Origin: Simplicispira metamorpha
GTDB lineage: Bacteria > Pseudomonadota > Gammaproteobacteria > Burkholderiales > Burkholderiaceae_C
NCBI RefSeq assembly: GCF_004341365.1
Contig: NZ_SLXH01000002.1
Location: forward strand, 124,001 to 188,000
Direction: 5' to 3'
DNA length: 64,000 nucleotides
Shown here piece by piece: positions 17,229 through 25,470 of the stretch. Within the stretch, counting starts at the first letter, position 1. Every line of letters begins with the position of its first letter. A program made the translations under genes and the position numbers. A model generated the notes under the pieces. The model searched no databases and was not told the DNA's origin. It saw only the letters and a program-made list of their open reading frames with translations.

Positions 17229-18158
17229 ATGAAAACCATTCTTCCTTTGCAACTGCTGGTGGCCCCCGATAAAAACGATCCCCGCCCGCTCATTCTTTAC
17301 CATGGCCGCCGCTGCCCCGACGGCTTTGGCGCCGCGCTGGCAGCCTGGCTGTTTTACGGCGGCCAGGCCGAACTGGTCGGGCTGGACCACGGCGATGTGC
17401 AAACCCTGGCCGACCTGCCCGACACCGAGGGCAGGGCCGTCTATATCCTGGATTTTTCGTTCTCTGCCGACATCCTGCGCGGCATCGAGGAGCGCGCTGC
17501 CAAACTGGTCATGCTCGACCACCACAAAAGCGCTGCTGAAAAACTCACCGGCTTTGCCTGCCGCTGCGGCGTTGTCCACTTTGACATGAGCAAGTCGGGC
17601 GCGCGGCTGGCGTGGGAGTTTTTCCACCCCGAGCAGCCGCTGCCCGCCCTGATTGCCTACATCGAAGACCGCGATATCTGGAAATGGGAGTTCCCTGAGA
17701 GCGCAGGCTTTTTGTCAGCCCTGGACATGGAGCCGCAGGACTTTGCCCGTTGGCAGGAGATTGCCGCCTTCAGCCCCGAGCAGCTGGCCACCTTCATGGC
17801 GCGCGGCACCGCCATGGACGAGAAATACCGCAAGCTGTGTACCGATTTGGCGGAAAACGCCCAACCGCTGGTCTTCAACGGCGTGGCCGGCCTCATGGTG
17901 AATGTGCCCGGCGTGTTTCACAGCCTGGTGGGTGACCTGCTGGCGCGCCAGTCGGGCACTTTTGCGCTGATGTGGAGCACGGGCGCCAAAGGCGTCAAAG
18001 TGGGCTTGCGCTCGCGCAGCGAGTTCAATTGCATTCCGCTGGCCGAAAGCATGGGCGGTGGCGGCCACGCGCAGGCTTGCGGCTTCAAGATGGGCACCGA
18101 GCGCCTGCCCGAGTTGCTGGGCGGCGTGTTCAACGCCCAGCCACCGGCAGCGGGCTGA
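17229..18158 (+). CDS. DHH-family phosphoesterase
   Basis: 309 residues starting MKTILPLQLL; an in-frame ATG 12 bp upstream is equally possible. Motifs run in order: YHGRRCPDGFGAALA (motif I aspartate), ILDFSF, LDHHKSA (the DHH motif, about residue 97), EDRDIW, and the C-terminal DHHA1 glycine motif GGGGHAQACGF (about 280). The family includes nanoRNases, cyclic-dinucleotide phosphodiesterases and RecJ; this short soluble form without extra domains could hydrolyse oligonucleotides or c-di-AMP/pGpG-like products, but its substrate is not determined by sequence. Confidence 0.85.
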   Translation: MKTILPLQLLVAPDKNDPRPLILYHGRRCPDGFGAALAAWLFYGGQAELVGLDHGDVQTLADLPDTEGRAVYILDFSFSADILRGIEERAAKLVMLDHHKSAAEKLTGFACRCGVVHFDMSKSGARLAWEFFHPEQPLPALIAYIEDRDIWKWEFPESAGFLSALDMEPQDFARWQEIAAFSPEQLATFMARGTAMDEKYRKLCTDLAENAQPLVFNGVAGLMVNVPGVFHSLVGDLLARQSGTFALMWSTGAKGVKVGLRSRSEFNCIPLAESMGGGGHAQACGFKMGTERLPELLGGVFNAQPPAAG

Positions 18159-18173
18159 CGCAGCAGCAGGTGC

Positions 18174-19073
18174 TTACGCGGTGGCAAACACCTGCGCCAC
18201 AAACCCCCGGAACCAGGTCAGTGCCGGGGCTTCGGTGCGGCCTTGCAGCGTGATGTAGGCAAAGTGCGCCTGCGCGCGCTGGGCGGGCTGCAAGTCCAGC
18301 TGCACCAGCCGCCCGGTCTGTAGCCCTTCGCGGGCTGCGGCCACGATGCCCAGGTACACCGCCAGCGATCGCTCCACCGCTGCGATCAGGCTGGCCACTT
18401 CTTCGCCTTGCAGCGTGACCATGCGCTGCGGGTCGGCAGCGCTGCCGTACTGCGCCACCAGCAGGCGTGCCACCTCGTCCGACAGCGGGGTGGACGCCAC
18501 CGGGTAGCGCAGCACATCGGCAATGCCCACGCAGGGCAGTTGCAGCAGTGGGTGGTCGGCGCGGCAGACAAACCCCGCTGGCTGGTAGCCCAGCGACGTG
18601 ATGTGCAGGTCGGGGGCCGGCGCCACCCGGTAGGCATCAATCACCAGCGCGTCCAGCTGGCGTGCGCGCAATTGCAGCAGTTGCAGCTCGGTGGAGCCGC
18701 GCGTGATCGAGACGCGCAGGTCGGGGTGCTGCCCGGCGGCATGGCACAGCAGCGGCGTGGTCAGCAAGGCGCCGGGGCCTGATCCCAGGCCCACGCGAAT
18801 CTGGCCGCCGCCGCCTTGCAGCAGCTCGGCGCTGCGCTGGAGTTCCGAAGCCTCCAGCACGATGCGCCGTGCGCGCACCACCACCTCGCAGCCCAGCGGC
18901 GTCAGCTCGTTGCGTTTGCCGATGCGGTCGAGCAACTTGCCACCCAATTCTTCTTCCAGGTTCTGGATGCTGCGGCTCAGCGCCGACTGCGTGATAAAGC
19001 ACTGCTCTGCCGCCCGGCTGAACGAGCCGGTATCGGCCAGCGCCAGCAAATGCTCCAGGTGTTTGATATTCAT
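18174..19073 (-). CDS. LysR-family transcriptional regulator
   Basis: 299 residues. The N-terminal winged HTH (about 1-60) shows MNIKHLEHLLALADTGSFSRAAEQCFITQSALSRSIQNLEEELGG in the family pattern, followed by a periplasmic-binding-like effector domain (about 90-295). It is divergent from the Bug-protein/amidohydrolase pair with a 108-bp intergenic region, the classical LysR arrangement, so it most likely controls those two genes in response to their substrate. Confidence 0.93.
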   Translation of the reverse strand: MNIKHLEHLLALADTGSFSRAAEQCFITQSALSRSIQNLEEELGGKLLDRIGKRNELTPLGCEVVVRARRIVLEASELQRSAELLQGGGGQIRVGLGSGPGALLTTPLLCHAAGQHPDLRVSITRGSTELQLLQLRARQLDALVIDAYRVAPAPDLHITSLGYQPAGFVCRADHPLLQLPCVGIADVLRYPVASTPLSDEVARLLVAQYGSAADPQRMVTLQGEEVASLIAAVERSLAVYLGIVAAAREGLQTGRLVQLDLQPAQRAQAHFAYITLQGRTEAPALTWFRGFVAQVFATA

Positions 19074-19181
19074 GCTGACCTATTCGCTCAAAGAATATTT
19101 ATCAGAAAAATAATGCATTAGACGCATAAAAAACGCCGCCCTACGATGGCGCTTCCAACCCACCACAACGACGAGACAAAC

Positions 19182-20180
19182 ATGACCTTTTGCAAACGCC
19201 GCTTTCTCCAGCACAGTGCTGCCTGGTTCGCTGGCCTGGGCCTGGCCGCTGGTGCCATGGCGCAGAGTTTTCCTGCCAAGCCCGTCACGTTGATGGTGCC
19301 GTACCCGGCGGGCGGCATCTCGGACGTGATTGCCCGCACGGTGAACAACGCGCTCTCCAAGCAGCTGGGCCAGCCCGTGGTGGTAGAAAACCTGGGCGGC
19401 GCCAACGGCTCCATCGGCGCGCAGAAGGTACTCAACGCACCAGCTGATGGCCACATGGTTTTCCAGGGCTCGCCCAACGAGCTGATCCTGGCGCCGCTGG
19501 CCATTTCGTCCATCAAGTTCAAGAGCGAAGACTTCCGCCTGGTGCAGATGATTGCCACGGCGCAGATTGCGTTTTTGGCGCGCAAAGACATTCCGGCCAA
19601 CAGCGTCGATGAGTTTCTGGACTACGCGCGCAAGATGGCCAAAGAGGGCAAGCCCGTCACCTACGCCTCGGTGGGGCCTGGCAGCTTCTACCACCTGCTG
19701 GGCGAGCATTTGTCCAAAACCACCGGCATTGCCATGACGCATGTGCCCTACAAAGGCGCCGCGCCCGCCAGCCAGGATTTGATTGCCAGCCAGGTCGATA
19801 TCTTCCTGGGGCCCTACGGCAAGATGTACGAAGGCTTGTACAAGGACGGCAAGATCAAGATCCTGGCCATGCTCAACAAGACGCGCGAAGAAAGCACCAA
19901 GCAATACCCCCTGATCACCGAGAGCAAGCAGCTCAAGGACTTTGATTTCAATATCTGGACGGGTTACTTCGTCAAGAAAGACACGCCCGAGCCCATCGTG
20001 CAGGTGCTGCACAAGGCCATCACCGACACGCTGAGCGATCCGACCGTCCACGCCGGCCTGGAGGCCAGCAGCCAGCTGACGGCCAAGCCGCTGCCGCTGG
20101 CGGCGGTGGGCAAGGCCTATGCCGACGGTACGGCGCAGTTCCGTGCCATTGCCAAGTCCATCGATTTGCAGGCGCAGTAA
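19182..20180 (+). CDS. Bug/TTT-type periplasmic solute-binding protein
   Basis: 332 residues. The leader CKRRFLQHSAAWFAGLGLAA ending in AMA|QS is a signal peptide with an RRFLQ motif that could use Tat. The mature part starts FPAKPVTLMVPYPAGG, with the GGxxDVIAR and VVVENLGGANGSIGA blocks of Bug (Bordetella uptake gene) receptors of tripartite tricarboxylate transporters. No membrane TctA/TctB subunits lie nearby; orphan Bug receptors are common in this group. The M20 amidohydrolase starts 4 bp downstream, which suggests a shared ligand such as an N-acyl or amide carboxylate. Confidence 0.92.
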   Translation: MTFCKRRFLQHSAAWFAGLGLAAGAMAQSFPAKPVTLMVPYPAGGISDVIARTVNNALSKQLGQPVVVENLGGANGSIGAQKVLNAPADGHMVFQGSPNELILAPLAISSIKFKSEDFRLVQMIATAQIAFLARKDIPANSVDEFLDYARKMAKEGKPVTYASVGPGSFYHLLGEHLSKTTGIAMTHVPYKGAAPASQDLIASQVDIFLGPYGKMYEGLYKDGKIKILAMLNKTREESTKQYPLITESKQLKDFDFNIWTGYFVKKDTPEPIVQVLHKAITDTLSDPTVHAGLEASSQLTAKPLPLAAVGKAYADGTAQFRAIAKSIDLQAQ

Positions 20181-20184
20181 CACC

Positions 20185-21387
20185 ATGCCAGGCTCCCTGT
20201 CCCGCAGCCCCGGCACCTTGTCGGCCTTGCACGCCTTGTCGGCGGAGTTCACGGCGCTGCGCCGCGACATCCATCGCCACCCCGAACTGGGCTACCAGGA
20301 GTTCCGTACCAGTGAGCTGGTGGCCCAGCGGCTGGCCTCCTGGGGCTACCGCGTCACGCGCGGCCTGGGGGGTACGGGGGTGGTGGGCCAGCTGGTGTGT
20401 GGCCAGGGCGGCAAGCGATTGGGCCTGCGCGCCGATATGGATGCGCTGCCCATCCAGGAGGCCACCGGCCTGCCGCACGCCAGCAGCCACGCTGGCCTGA
20501 TGCACGCCTGCGGGCATGACGGCCATACCGCCATGCTGCTGGCCGCAGCCAAGCACCTGGCCGAGCACGGCCAGTTTGATGGCACGCTCAACCTCATCTT
20601 TCAGCCTGCCGAGGAGGGCCTGGGCGGCGCCAAAAAGATGATGGAAGACGGCCTGTTTGAGCAGTTTCCGTGCGACGCCATTTTTGCCATGCACAACATG
20701 CCGGGTTTTCCGCGCGGCCAGTTGCTGCTGCGCGAGGGCGCCACCATGGCCTCCAGCGAGAACATCACCATCACGCTGCAAGGCCAGGGCGGCCATGGCG
20801 CTATGCCGCACGTGGCCATCGACCCGGTGGTGGCCGGTGCGGCCATCGTGATGGGCTTGCAGACCATCGTGGCGCGCAATGTGCCGCCGCTGCACATGGC
20901 GGTGATCACCGTCGGCGCTTTCCAGGCGGGCGAGGCCAACAACGTGATTCCGCAAACGGCCACGCTGAAACTGAGCGTGCGCTCGCTAGACCGCGCGGTG
21001 CGCCAGCTGCTCAACCGCCGCATCCGCGAGCTGGTCGAGGCGCAGGCGCACAGCTACGGCTGCCAGGCCACGGTGGATTTTCAGGGGGGCTACCCGGTGC
21101 TGGTCAACACCCAGCCCGAGACCGAGTTTGCGCGCCAGGTAGCGCTGGAGCTGCTGGGGGCCGACCAGGTGGTGCTGCAAACGGCCCCCCTGACCGGCAG
21201 CGAGGACTTTGCCTTCATGCTGGAGCAGGTGCCGGGCAGCTATCTGTTCATTGGCAACGGCGACGCGGCCAGCGGCGGCCACGGCGCCTGCATGGTGCAC
21301 AACCCGAACTACGATTTTGACGACGGCAACATCGCCATCGGCAGCGCCTACTGGGTGCGGTTGACCGAGCGGTTTTTGTCGGCCTGA
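20185..21387 (+). CDS. M20-family amidohydrolase (hippurate hydrolase-like)
   Basis: 400 residues of an M20D amidohydrolase. Metal ligands and catalytic residues are visible: RADMDALPIQE, HACGHDGHTAMLL, QPAEEGLGGAKKMM, FAMHNMPG, GQGGHGAMPH and the C-terminal GSEDFAFML. Enzymes of this type cleave N-acyl amino acids, hippurate or indole-acetyl conjugates; the true substrate is unknown. It starts 4 bp after the Bug receptor gene and is presumably under the divergent LysR regulator. Confidence 0.92.
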   Translation: MPGSLSRSPGTLSALHALSAEFTALRRDIHRHPELGYQEFRTSELVAQRLASWGYRVTRGLGGTGVVGQLVCGQGGKRLGLRADMDALPIQEATGLPHASSHAGLMHACGHDGHTAMLLAAAKHLAEHGQFDGTLNLIFQPAEEGLGGAKKMMEDGLFEQFPCDAIFAMHNMPGFPRGQLLLREGATMASSENITITLQGQGGHGAMPHVAIDPVVAGAAIVMGLQTIVARNVPPLHMAVITVGAFQAGEANNVIPQTATLKLSVRSLDRAVRQLLNRRIRELVEAQAHSYGCQATVDFQGGYPVLVNTQPETEFARQVALELLGADQVVLQTAPLTGSEDFAFMLEQVPGSYLFIGNGDAASGGHGACMVHNPNYDFDDGNIAIGSAYWVRLTERFLSA

Positions 21388-21424
21388 ATCGTGCCGGGGC
21401 GTCCGGGCAGAGCGGTGCGGCGGG

Positions 21425-22249
21425 TCAGCTGCCCAGGTAGTGCCAGGCCCATTGCTGTTGCAGGCGCAGCCAATCGGCGGCATCAGGCACGTGGGCTTGC
21501 AGGGCGTTCCAGTCGCAGGCCAGCTCCAGCGGTGCGCCGGTGGCGGGGTGGGGCACGGTCAGCGATTGCGCGTGCAGCCACAGCCGTGTCTGCCCCAGTT
21601 GCTCTGCCCACCAGCGGTTGAGCGGGCCTTTGCCGTGGGTAGCGTCGCCCAAAATGGGGTGGGCCAGGTGCTTGAGGTGGCGCCGGATCTGGTGGCGCCG
21701 CCCGGTCGTGGGCACGGCTTCGACCAGCGAGGCGCGCGTGGTGGGGTGGCGCGCATCAAAGCACGCGTTCAACTCCAGGCGCGCCAGGCAGCGAAAGCGG
21801 GTGTGGGCGTCTTGCACCGGCGCATCCGGGGGCGCATCGTCGGGGCGCAGAGGGTGGTGGACGTCGGCGTGTTCCGGCAACCAGCCGCGCACCAGGGCGA
21901 TGTAGCGTTTGTGCGTGCGCTGCTGCTCAAAGGCCAGGCCCAGGGCGCGGGCGGCATCGCTGTGCAGCGCCATCACGAGCACGCCGCAGGTGCCTTTGTC
22001 GAGCCGGTGTACCGGGTACACGCGCTGGCCCAGCTGGTCGCGCAGGGTTTGCAGCACGAAGCGGGTTTCGCCCGCGTCCAGCCCGGTGCGGTGTACCAGC
22101 CAGCCTGCGGGCTTGTATACCGCCACCAGATGTTCATCGCGCCACAGGATGTGCAGCGGGCCGGGGATGCTGGCATCGGTACCGGCACGGTCGTGCGCCT
22201 GCGGTGCCGGGCTGGTGGGCGGCAGGGGCGGTGGTGGCAGGTTGCTCAT
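21425..22249 (-). CDS. truC: tRNA pseudouridine(65) synthase TruC
   Basis: 274 residues, RluA superfamily. It matches the TruC pattern: LHILWRDEHLVAVYKPAGWL, VHRTGLDAGETRFVLQTLRD, the catalytic aspartate in YPVHRLDKGTCGVLVMAL, KRYIALVRGWL, TGRRHQIRRHLKHLAHPI and RLWLHAQSL. TruC modifies U65 in tRNA-Ile1 and tRNA-Asp. The start at MSNLPPPPL leaves a short Pro-rich head; the longer upstream frame overlaps the nuclease gene and is rejected. Confidence 0.92.
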   Translation of the reverse strand: MSNLPPPPLPPTSPAPQAHDRAGTDASIPGPLHILWRDEHLVAVYKPAGWLVHRTGLDAGETRFVLQTLRDQLGQRVYPVHRLDKGTCGVLVMALHSDAARALGLAFEQQRTHKRYIALVRGWLPEHADVHHPLRPDDAPPDAPVQDAHTRFRCLARLELNACFDARHPTTRASLVEAVPTTGRRHQIRRHLKHLAHPILGDATHGKGPLNRWWAEQLGQTRLWLHAQSLTVPHPATGAPLELACDWNALQAHVPDAADWLRLQQQWAWHYLGS

Positions 22250-22268
22250 CGTGCGCTGGCGTGTGGCA

Positions 22269-22769
22269 TCAGCGGCGCTGGTAGCGGCGGCGGTAGTCCC
22301 ACGGCGCCAGCGGGCGCGCTTGCGACCACAGCCCGACTTTGCTGGCCCGGGCCTCGCGTTGCAGGGGCACCAGTTGCGGGTGCTGCTTGGCGTAGGGCGT
22401 GTACACCCAGGCCAGGCCTGCACGCACCTGGGCCGTGGCCACGTCGGTGTTGCCGCAGCGCACGCTGGCCACGGTGCGGCCATATCTGTCGGTTTCGTGC
22501 GGCTGTATGGTGGCCGTGCGCCCGGCGCACAGCTTGAGCAGGTTGAGCCGCGCACGGCTGCCAAAGGCTTGTCGGCTTTCGGGGGCGTCGATGGCGGCAA
22601 TGCGCACTTTGACGGGTTGGGCGTAGGCGCCACGCTGGTTGCAGCGGGCGGTAAGGGTGTCGCCATCGCTCACGGCGACGACCAGGCACAGCATGACGGC
22701 AAGGGACACGGGAGACAAAAAGACAGCAAGCAAAACGGGCCAGGGCCGCAGGCGGTGCCGTATGGCCAC
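22269..22769 (-). CDS. Thermonuclease (SNase)-family exported protein
   Basis: 166 residues. A hydrophobic N-terminal segment (about 10-32) looks like a signal peptide or anchor. The SNase core shows VSDGDTLTA, VRIAAIDAPES (catalytic Arg and Glu), DRYGRTVASV (second catalytic Arg) and the C-terminal ARASKVGLW block. Three cysteines may form a disulfide outside the cytoplasm. It is probably a Ca-dependent nuclease of the envelope or periplasm, 19 bp upstream of truC. Confidence 0.87.
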   Translation of the reverse strand: MAIRHRLRPWPVLLAVFLSPVSLAVMLCLVVAVSDGDTLTARCNQRGAYAQPVKVRIAAIDAPESRQAFGSRARLNLLKLCAGRTATIQPHETDRYGRTVASVRCGNTDVATAQVRAGLAWVYTPYAKQHPQLVPLQREARASKVGLWSQARPLAPWDYRRRYQRR

Positions 22770-22838
22770 CGCCCAGCGCCGTGGGCGGGGGGCGAACTAT
22801 AGCGTTTGCCCGCGTACTTGGCAGCGCGTGTGCCGATT

Positions 22839-23225
22839 GCCTTATTTTTAGGCGCTGCGTCAAAACCCAATGCTGGCGCGGCTTTGCGCGCTTGTCCACG
22901 AAGTTATCCACAGATTGGCCCACAGTGTCTGGGTACAAATAGGCGGCGGTTGTGGGCCCTGCCGGGGTGCCTGGATGCGGGTGGCTTGTGGCCGGTGTGG
23001 GGTAGGTGGGGCTGGTGGGGGCGGTCAATTTTTAGTCAAAACTGGCTCAAAGCCTTACGCACTGGGCGCGAGCAGCTATCAAAATAGTCAATTCAAAGGC
23101 CGGACGGGGCGCAGTGGCGGCATGGCAGCGGCGCTTTGCCTGTTTTTTGGGCGGTGCTGGCAAACCCAGTGCTGGTGCGGGTTTGGCGCACTTGTCCGGG
23201 TAGTTGTCCACAGCTTGGCGCACAG
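22839..23225. repeat. DnaA-box-bearing modules B1/B2
   Basis: Two copies of an about 88-bp direct repeat at 22839-22925 and 23138-23225, in the same order as modules A1/A2: a GCCT...AGGC mini-hairpin, a CAAACCCA/GTGCTGG middle, CTTGTCC, then a DnaA-box-like nonamer (TTATCCACA 22904-22912; TTGTCCACA 23204-23212) and TTGG-C-CACAG. The 575-bp gap from 22770 to 23344 contains only these and REP copy 6; I see no gene in it. Confidence 0.7.
23031..23092. repeat. REP-like repeat, copy 6
   Basis: TTTTTAGTCAAAACTGGCTC ... GGCGCGAGCAGCTATCAAAA, a typical copy lying between the two DnaA-box modules B1 and B2. Confidence 0.65.
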
Positions 23226-23344
23226 CTGCGGGGGACAAGCTGGGGGCCGGGGGCTGCGCACAGGTGGGCATCGCCGACAATGCCCCGTTGCGGCGCTGCG
23301 CCCTTCCTCTTTTTTGCTGCCTTGTTGTTGAAAGCCGTATTCCT

Positions 23345-24244
23345 GTGATCAAGGGCCTTGTGGCGTCCGTGCTGGCGTCGTTGTTGTTTGGCGCGATTTA
23401 TTACCTGTCGCCGTTTTTGGCGCCGCTCGACGGAGAGCAGATTTTTGGCTGGCGCGTGCTCCTGACACTGCCCTTTACGACGGCGCTGCTGCTGTGGTGG
23501 GGTGAGGGCGCGCAGGTGCGGCTGCTGGCCATTCGGGTGTGCCAGCGCCCGGTGCTGGCACTGGGCCTGTGCCTGAGTGCAGCGCTGCTGGGTGTGCAGC
23601 TGTGGCTGTTCATGTGGGCGCCGCTGCAAGGGCGGGCGCTGCCGGTGTCGCTGGGCTACTTTTTGCTGCCGCTGGCACTGGTGCTGGTGGGGCGGCTGTT
23701 TTACCGCGAGCAGCTGGGCCGGGCCCAGCTGCTGGCCAGCGCCCTGGCCGGTGCCGGTGTGGCGCACGAACTGCTGCGCGTGGGCGGCGTTTCCTGGGAG
23801 ACGGCGTTGGTGGCGCTGGGCTATCCGGCGTATTTCATGCTACGGCGTTTTTTGCGCACCGAAGGGCTGGCAGGCCACTGGCTGGACATGCTGCTGCTGG
23901 CCCCGGCGGCGCTGTGGTTTACCCTGCGGGCGCCGACGAGCTGGCCGCTGGTGGCGGACACCCCCGCGCTGCCACTGTTGCTGCCCGCGCTGGGGCTGGT
24001 CAGCGCGGTGGCGCTGGCGCTGTACATGGCCGCCAGCCGCTGGCTGCCCATGGGGCTGTTTGGCCTGCTCTCGTATGTCGAGCCGGTGCTGCTGGTGCTG
24101 GTGGCGCTGCTGCTGGGCGAGTCGCTGGCGCCGGGGCAGTGGCCCACATATGCCTTCGTGTTTGCCGCTGTGGGCGTGCTGGTGCTCGAAGGCGTGTGGC
24201 GCCTGTGGCACACACCCCAGGCGCTGGCCAAGACCGCACCGTGA
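23345..24244 (+). CDS. RarD/EamA-type transporter
   Basis: 299 residues with about ten TM helices and two EamA-like halves. Layout and motifs (ALPVSLGYFLLPLALVLVGR, LSYVEPVLLVLVALLLGE) match RarD, a drug/metabolite-superfamily permease of uncertain substrate. I choose the GTG at 23345 because the longer upstream frame would translate repeat DNA. It precedes diaminopimelate dehydrogenase on the same strand by 78 bp. Confidence 0.8.
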   Translation: MIKGLVASVLASLLFGAIYYLSPFLAPLDGEQIFGWRVLLTLPFTTALLLWWGEGAQVRLLAIRVCQRPVLALGLCLSAALLGVQLWLFMWAPLQGRALPVSLGYFLLPLALVLVGRLFYREQLGRAQLLASALAGAGVAHELLRVGGVSWETALVALGYPAYFMLRRFLRTEGLAGHWLDMLLLAPAALWFTLRAPTSWPLVADTPALPLLLPALGLVSAVALALYMAASRWLPMGLFGLLSYVEPVLLVLVALLLGESLAPGQWPTYAFVFAAVGVLVLEGVWRLWHTPQALAKTAP

Positions 24245-24322
24245 TACGGCGCTGAGTGCGCAAACATGTTCCGGGCGGGGCCATGTACTGGTTTTTTTCA
24301 ATCACTCACCAAAGGAAGAAAC

Positions 24323-25309
24323 ATGGATCAACCCATCCGAATCGCTATCGCTGGCCACGGCAACCTGGGCCGAGGTGTGGAGGCCGCCTTGGCCAAAAAC
24401 CCCGATATGCAGCTGGTGGGCCTCTACACCCGCCGCGCGCCTGAGCGCATCACACCGCTGCAAGCGGGAACCCCGGTGTACGCCATGGGCGCCCTGCACG
24501 GGCACACCGACCAGATCGACGTGCTGATTCTGTGCGGCGGCTCCAAGACCGACCTGCCCCAGCAAGGCCCCGCGTTGGCAGCGCTGTTCAACACGGTGGA
24601 CAGCTTTGACACGCACGCGTGCATCCCTGAATACTTTGCTGCCGTGGACGCGCCCGCCCGTGCCCACGGCAAAACCGCGCTGATTTCTGCGGGCTGGGAC
24701 CCGGGCATGTTCTCGGTGCAGCGCGTCATGGGCGAGGCGCTGTTGCCCGATGGCGCCACCTACACCTTCTGGGGCAAGGGCCTGAGCCAGGGGCATTCCG
24801 ACGCCATCCGCCGCATCTCGGGCGTGGCGGCGGGCGTGCAATACACCATCCCTGTGCCCGAAGCGGTGGAGCAGGTGCGCAGCGGCACCCGCCCGGTGCT
24901 GAGCACGCGCCAGAAGCACCGGCGCGAATGCTTTGTGGTGCTGCAAACCGGCGCAGACCCCGGCACCGTGCGCCGCGCCATCGTCACCATGCCGCACTAC
25001 TTTGATGAATACGACACGCAGGTTCACTTCATCACCCACGAGGAACTGCGCCGCGACCACAGCGCCATGCCACACGGCGGCTTTGTCATTCGCAGCGGCA
25101 ACACCACGCCCGAAAACGGCCAGGTGATCGAGTACGGCCTCACGCTGGACAGCAACCCCGAGTTCACCGCCAGCGTGCTGGTGGCCTATGCCCGTGCGGT
25201 GTACCGCCTGCACCAGCAGGGGCAGTACGGCGCCAAAACGGTGCTGGACGTGGCGCCGGGCTTGCTGTCGCCGCACAGCCCCGAGCATTTGCGCGCGCAT
25301 GCGTTGTGA
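24323..25309 (+). CDS. ddh: meso-Diaminopimelate D-dehydrogenase
   Basis: 328 residues, the right size for Ddh. It converts L-tetrahydrodipicolinate, ammonia and NADPH reversibly to meso-DAP, a one-step bypass of the succinylase route to lysine and peptidoglycan. The Rossmann motif IAIAGHGNLGRGVE, then ILCGGSKTDLP, DSFDTHACIPEYF, SAGWDPGMFSVQR, WGKGLSQGHSDAIRRI and HGGFVIRSG are family blocks. AAAGGAAGAA precedes the ATG. No other dap genes are adjacent. Confidence 0.93.
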   Translation: MDQPIRIAIAGHGNLGRGVEAALAKNPDMQLVGLYTRRAPERITPLQAGTPVYAMGALHGHTDQIDVLILCGGSKTDLPQQGPALAALFNTVDSFDTHACIPEYFAAVDAPARAHGKTALISAGWDPGMFSVQRVMGEALLPDGATYTFWGKGLSQGHSDAIRRISGVAAGVQYTIPVPEAVEQVRSGTRPVLSTRQKHRRECFVVLQTGADPGTVRRAIVTMPHYFDEYDTQVHFITHEELRRDHSAMPHGGFVIRSGNTTPENGQVIEYGLTLDSNPEFTASVLVAYARAVYRLHQQGQYGAKTVLDVAPGLLSPHSPEHLRAHAL

Positions 25310-25324
25310 TCACTTTTGAGTGCC

Positions 25325-25376
25325 GAATAGGTTTCTAGCGCTTGCTGGGTAAGCGCTAGTAGCTATCATTTTTGAA
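25325..25376. repeat. REP-like hairpin repeat, copy 7
   Basis: Perfect 9-bp stem CTAGCGCTT (25335-25343) / AAGCGCTAG (25351-25359), 7-nt loop, followed by TAGCTATCATTTTTG. The stem plus T-run just after ddh could act as its terminator. Confidence 0.75.
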
Positions 25377-25420
25377 GAAATCACCAGCCACTTTCCATGG
25401 CTGGCAAAAAAATCCAGGTT

Positions 25421-25470
25421 CCTATATGAATTTCATATAGGAGGCGGTTACACTGCGCCTCCTATATGAA
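25421..25470. promoter_or_regulatory. Triple CCTATATGAA operator-like region and start-codon hairpin
   Basis: CCTATATGAA (25421-25430) and TTCATATAGG (25432-25441) form a 21-bp palindrome centred on one T. A third copy, CCTATATGAA at 25461-25470, overlaps the ATG at 25466. The second and third also make a perfect 15-bp inverted repeat, TTCATATAGGAGGCG (25432-25446) with CGCCTCCTATATGAA (25456-25470), 9-nt loop. As RNA this would pair the AGGAGG with the start-codon region; as DNA it looks like operator sites. The AGGAGG lies 21 nt from the ATG, too far for a normal ribosome-binding site. A weak -10-like TACACT lies at 25449-25454. Confidence 0.65.
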
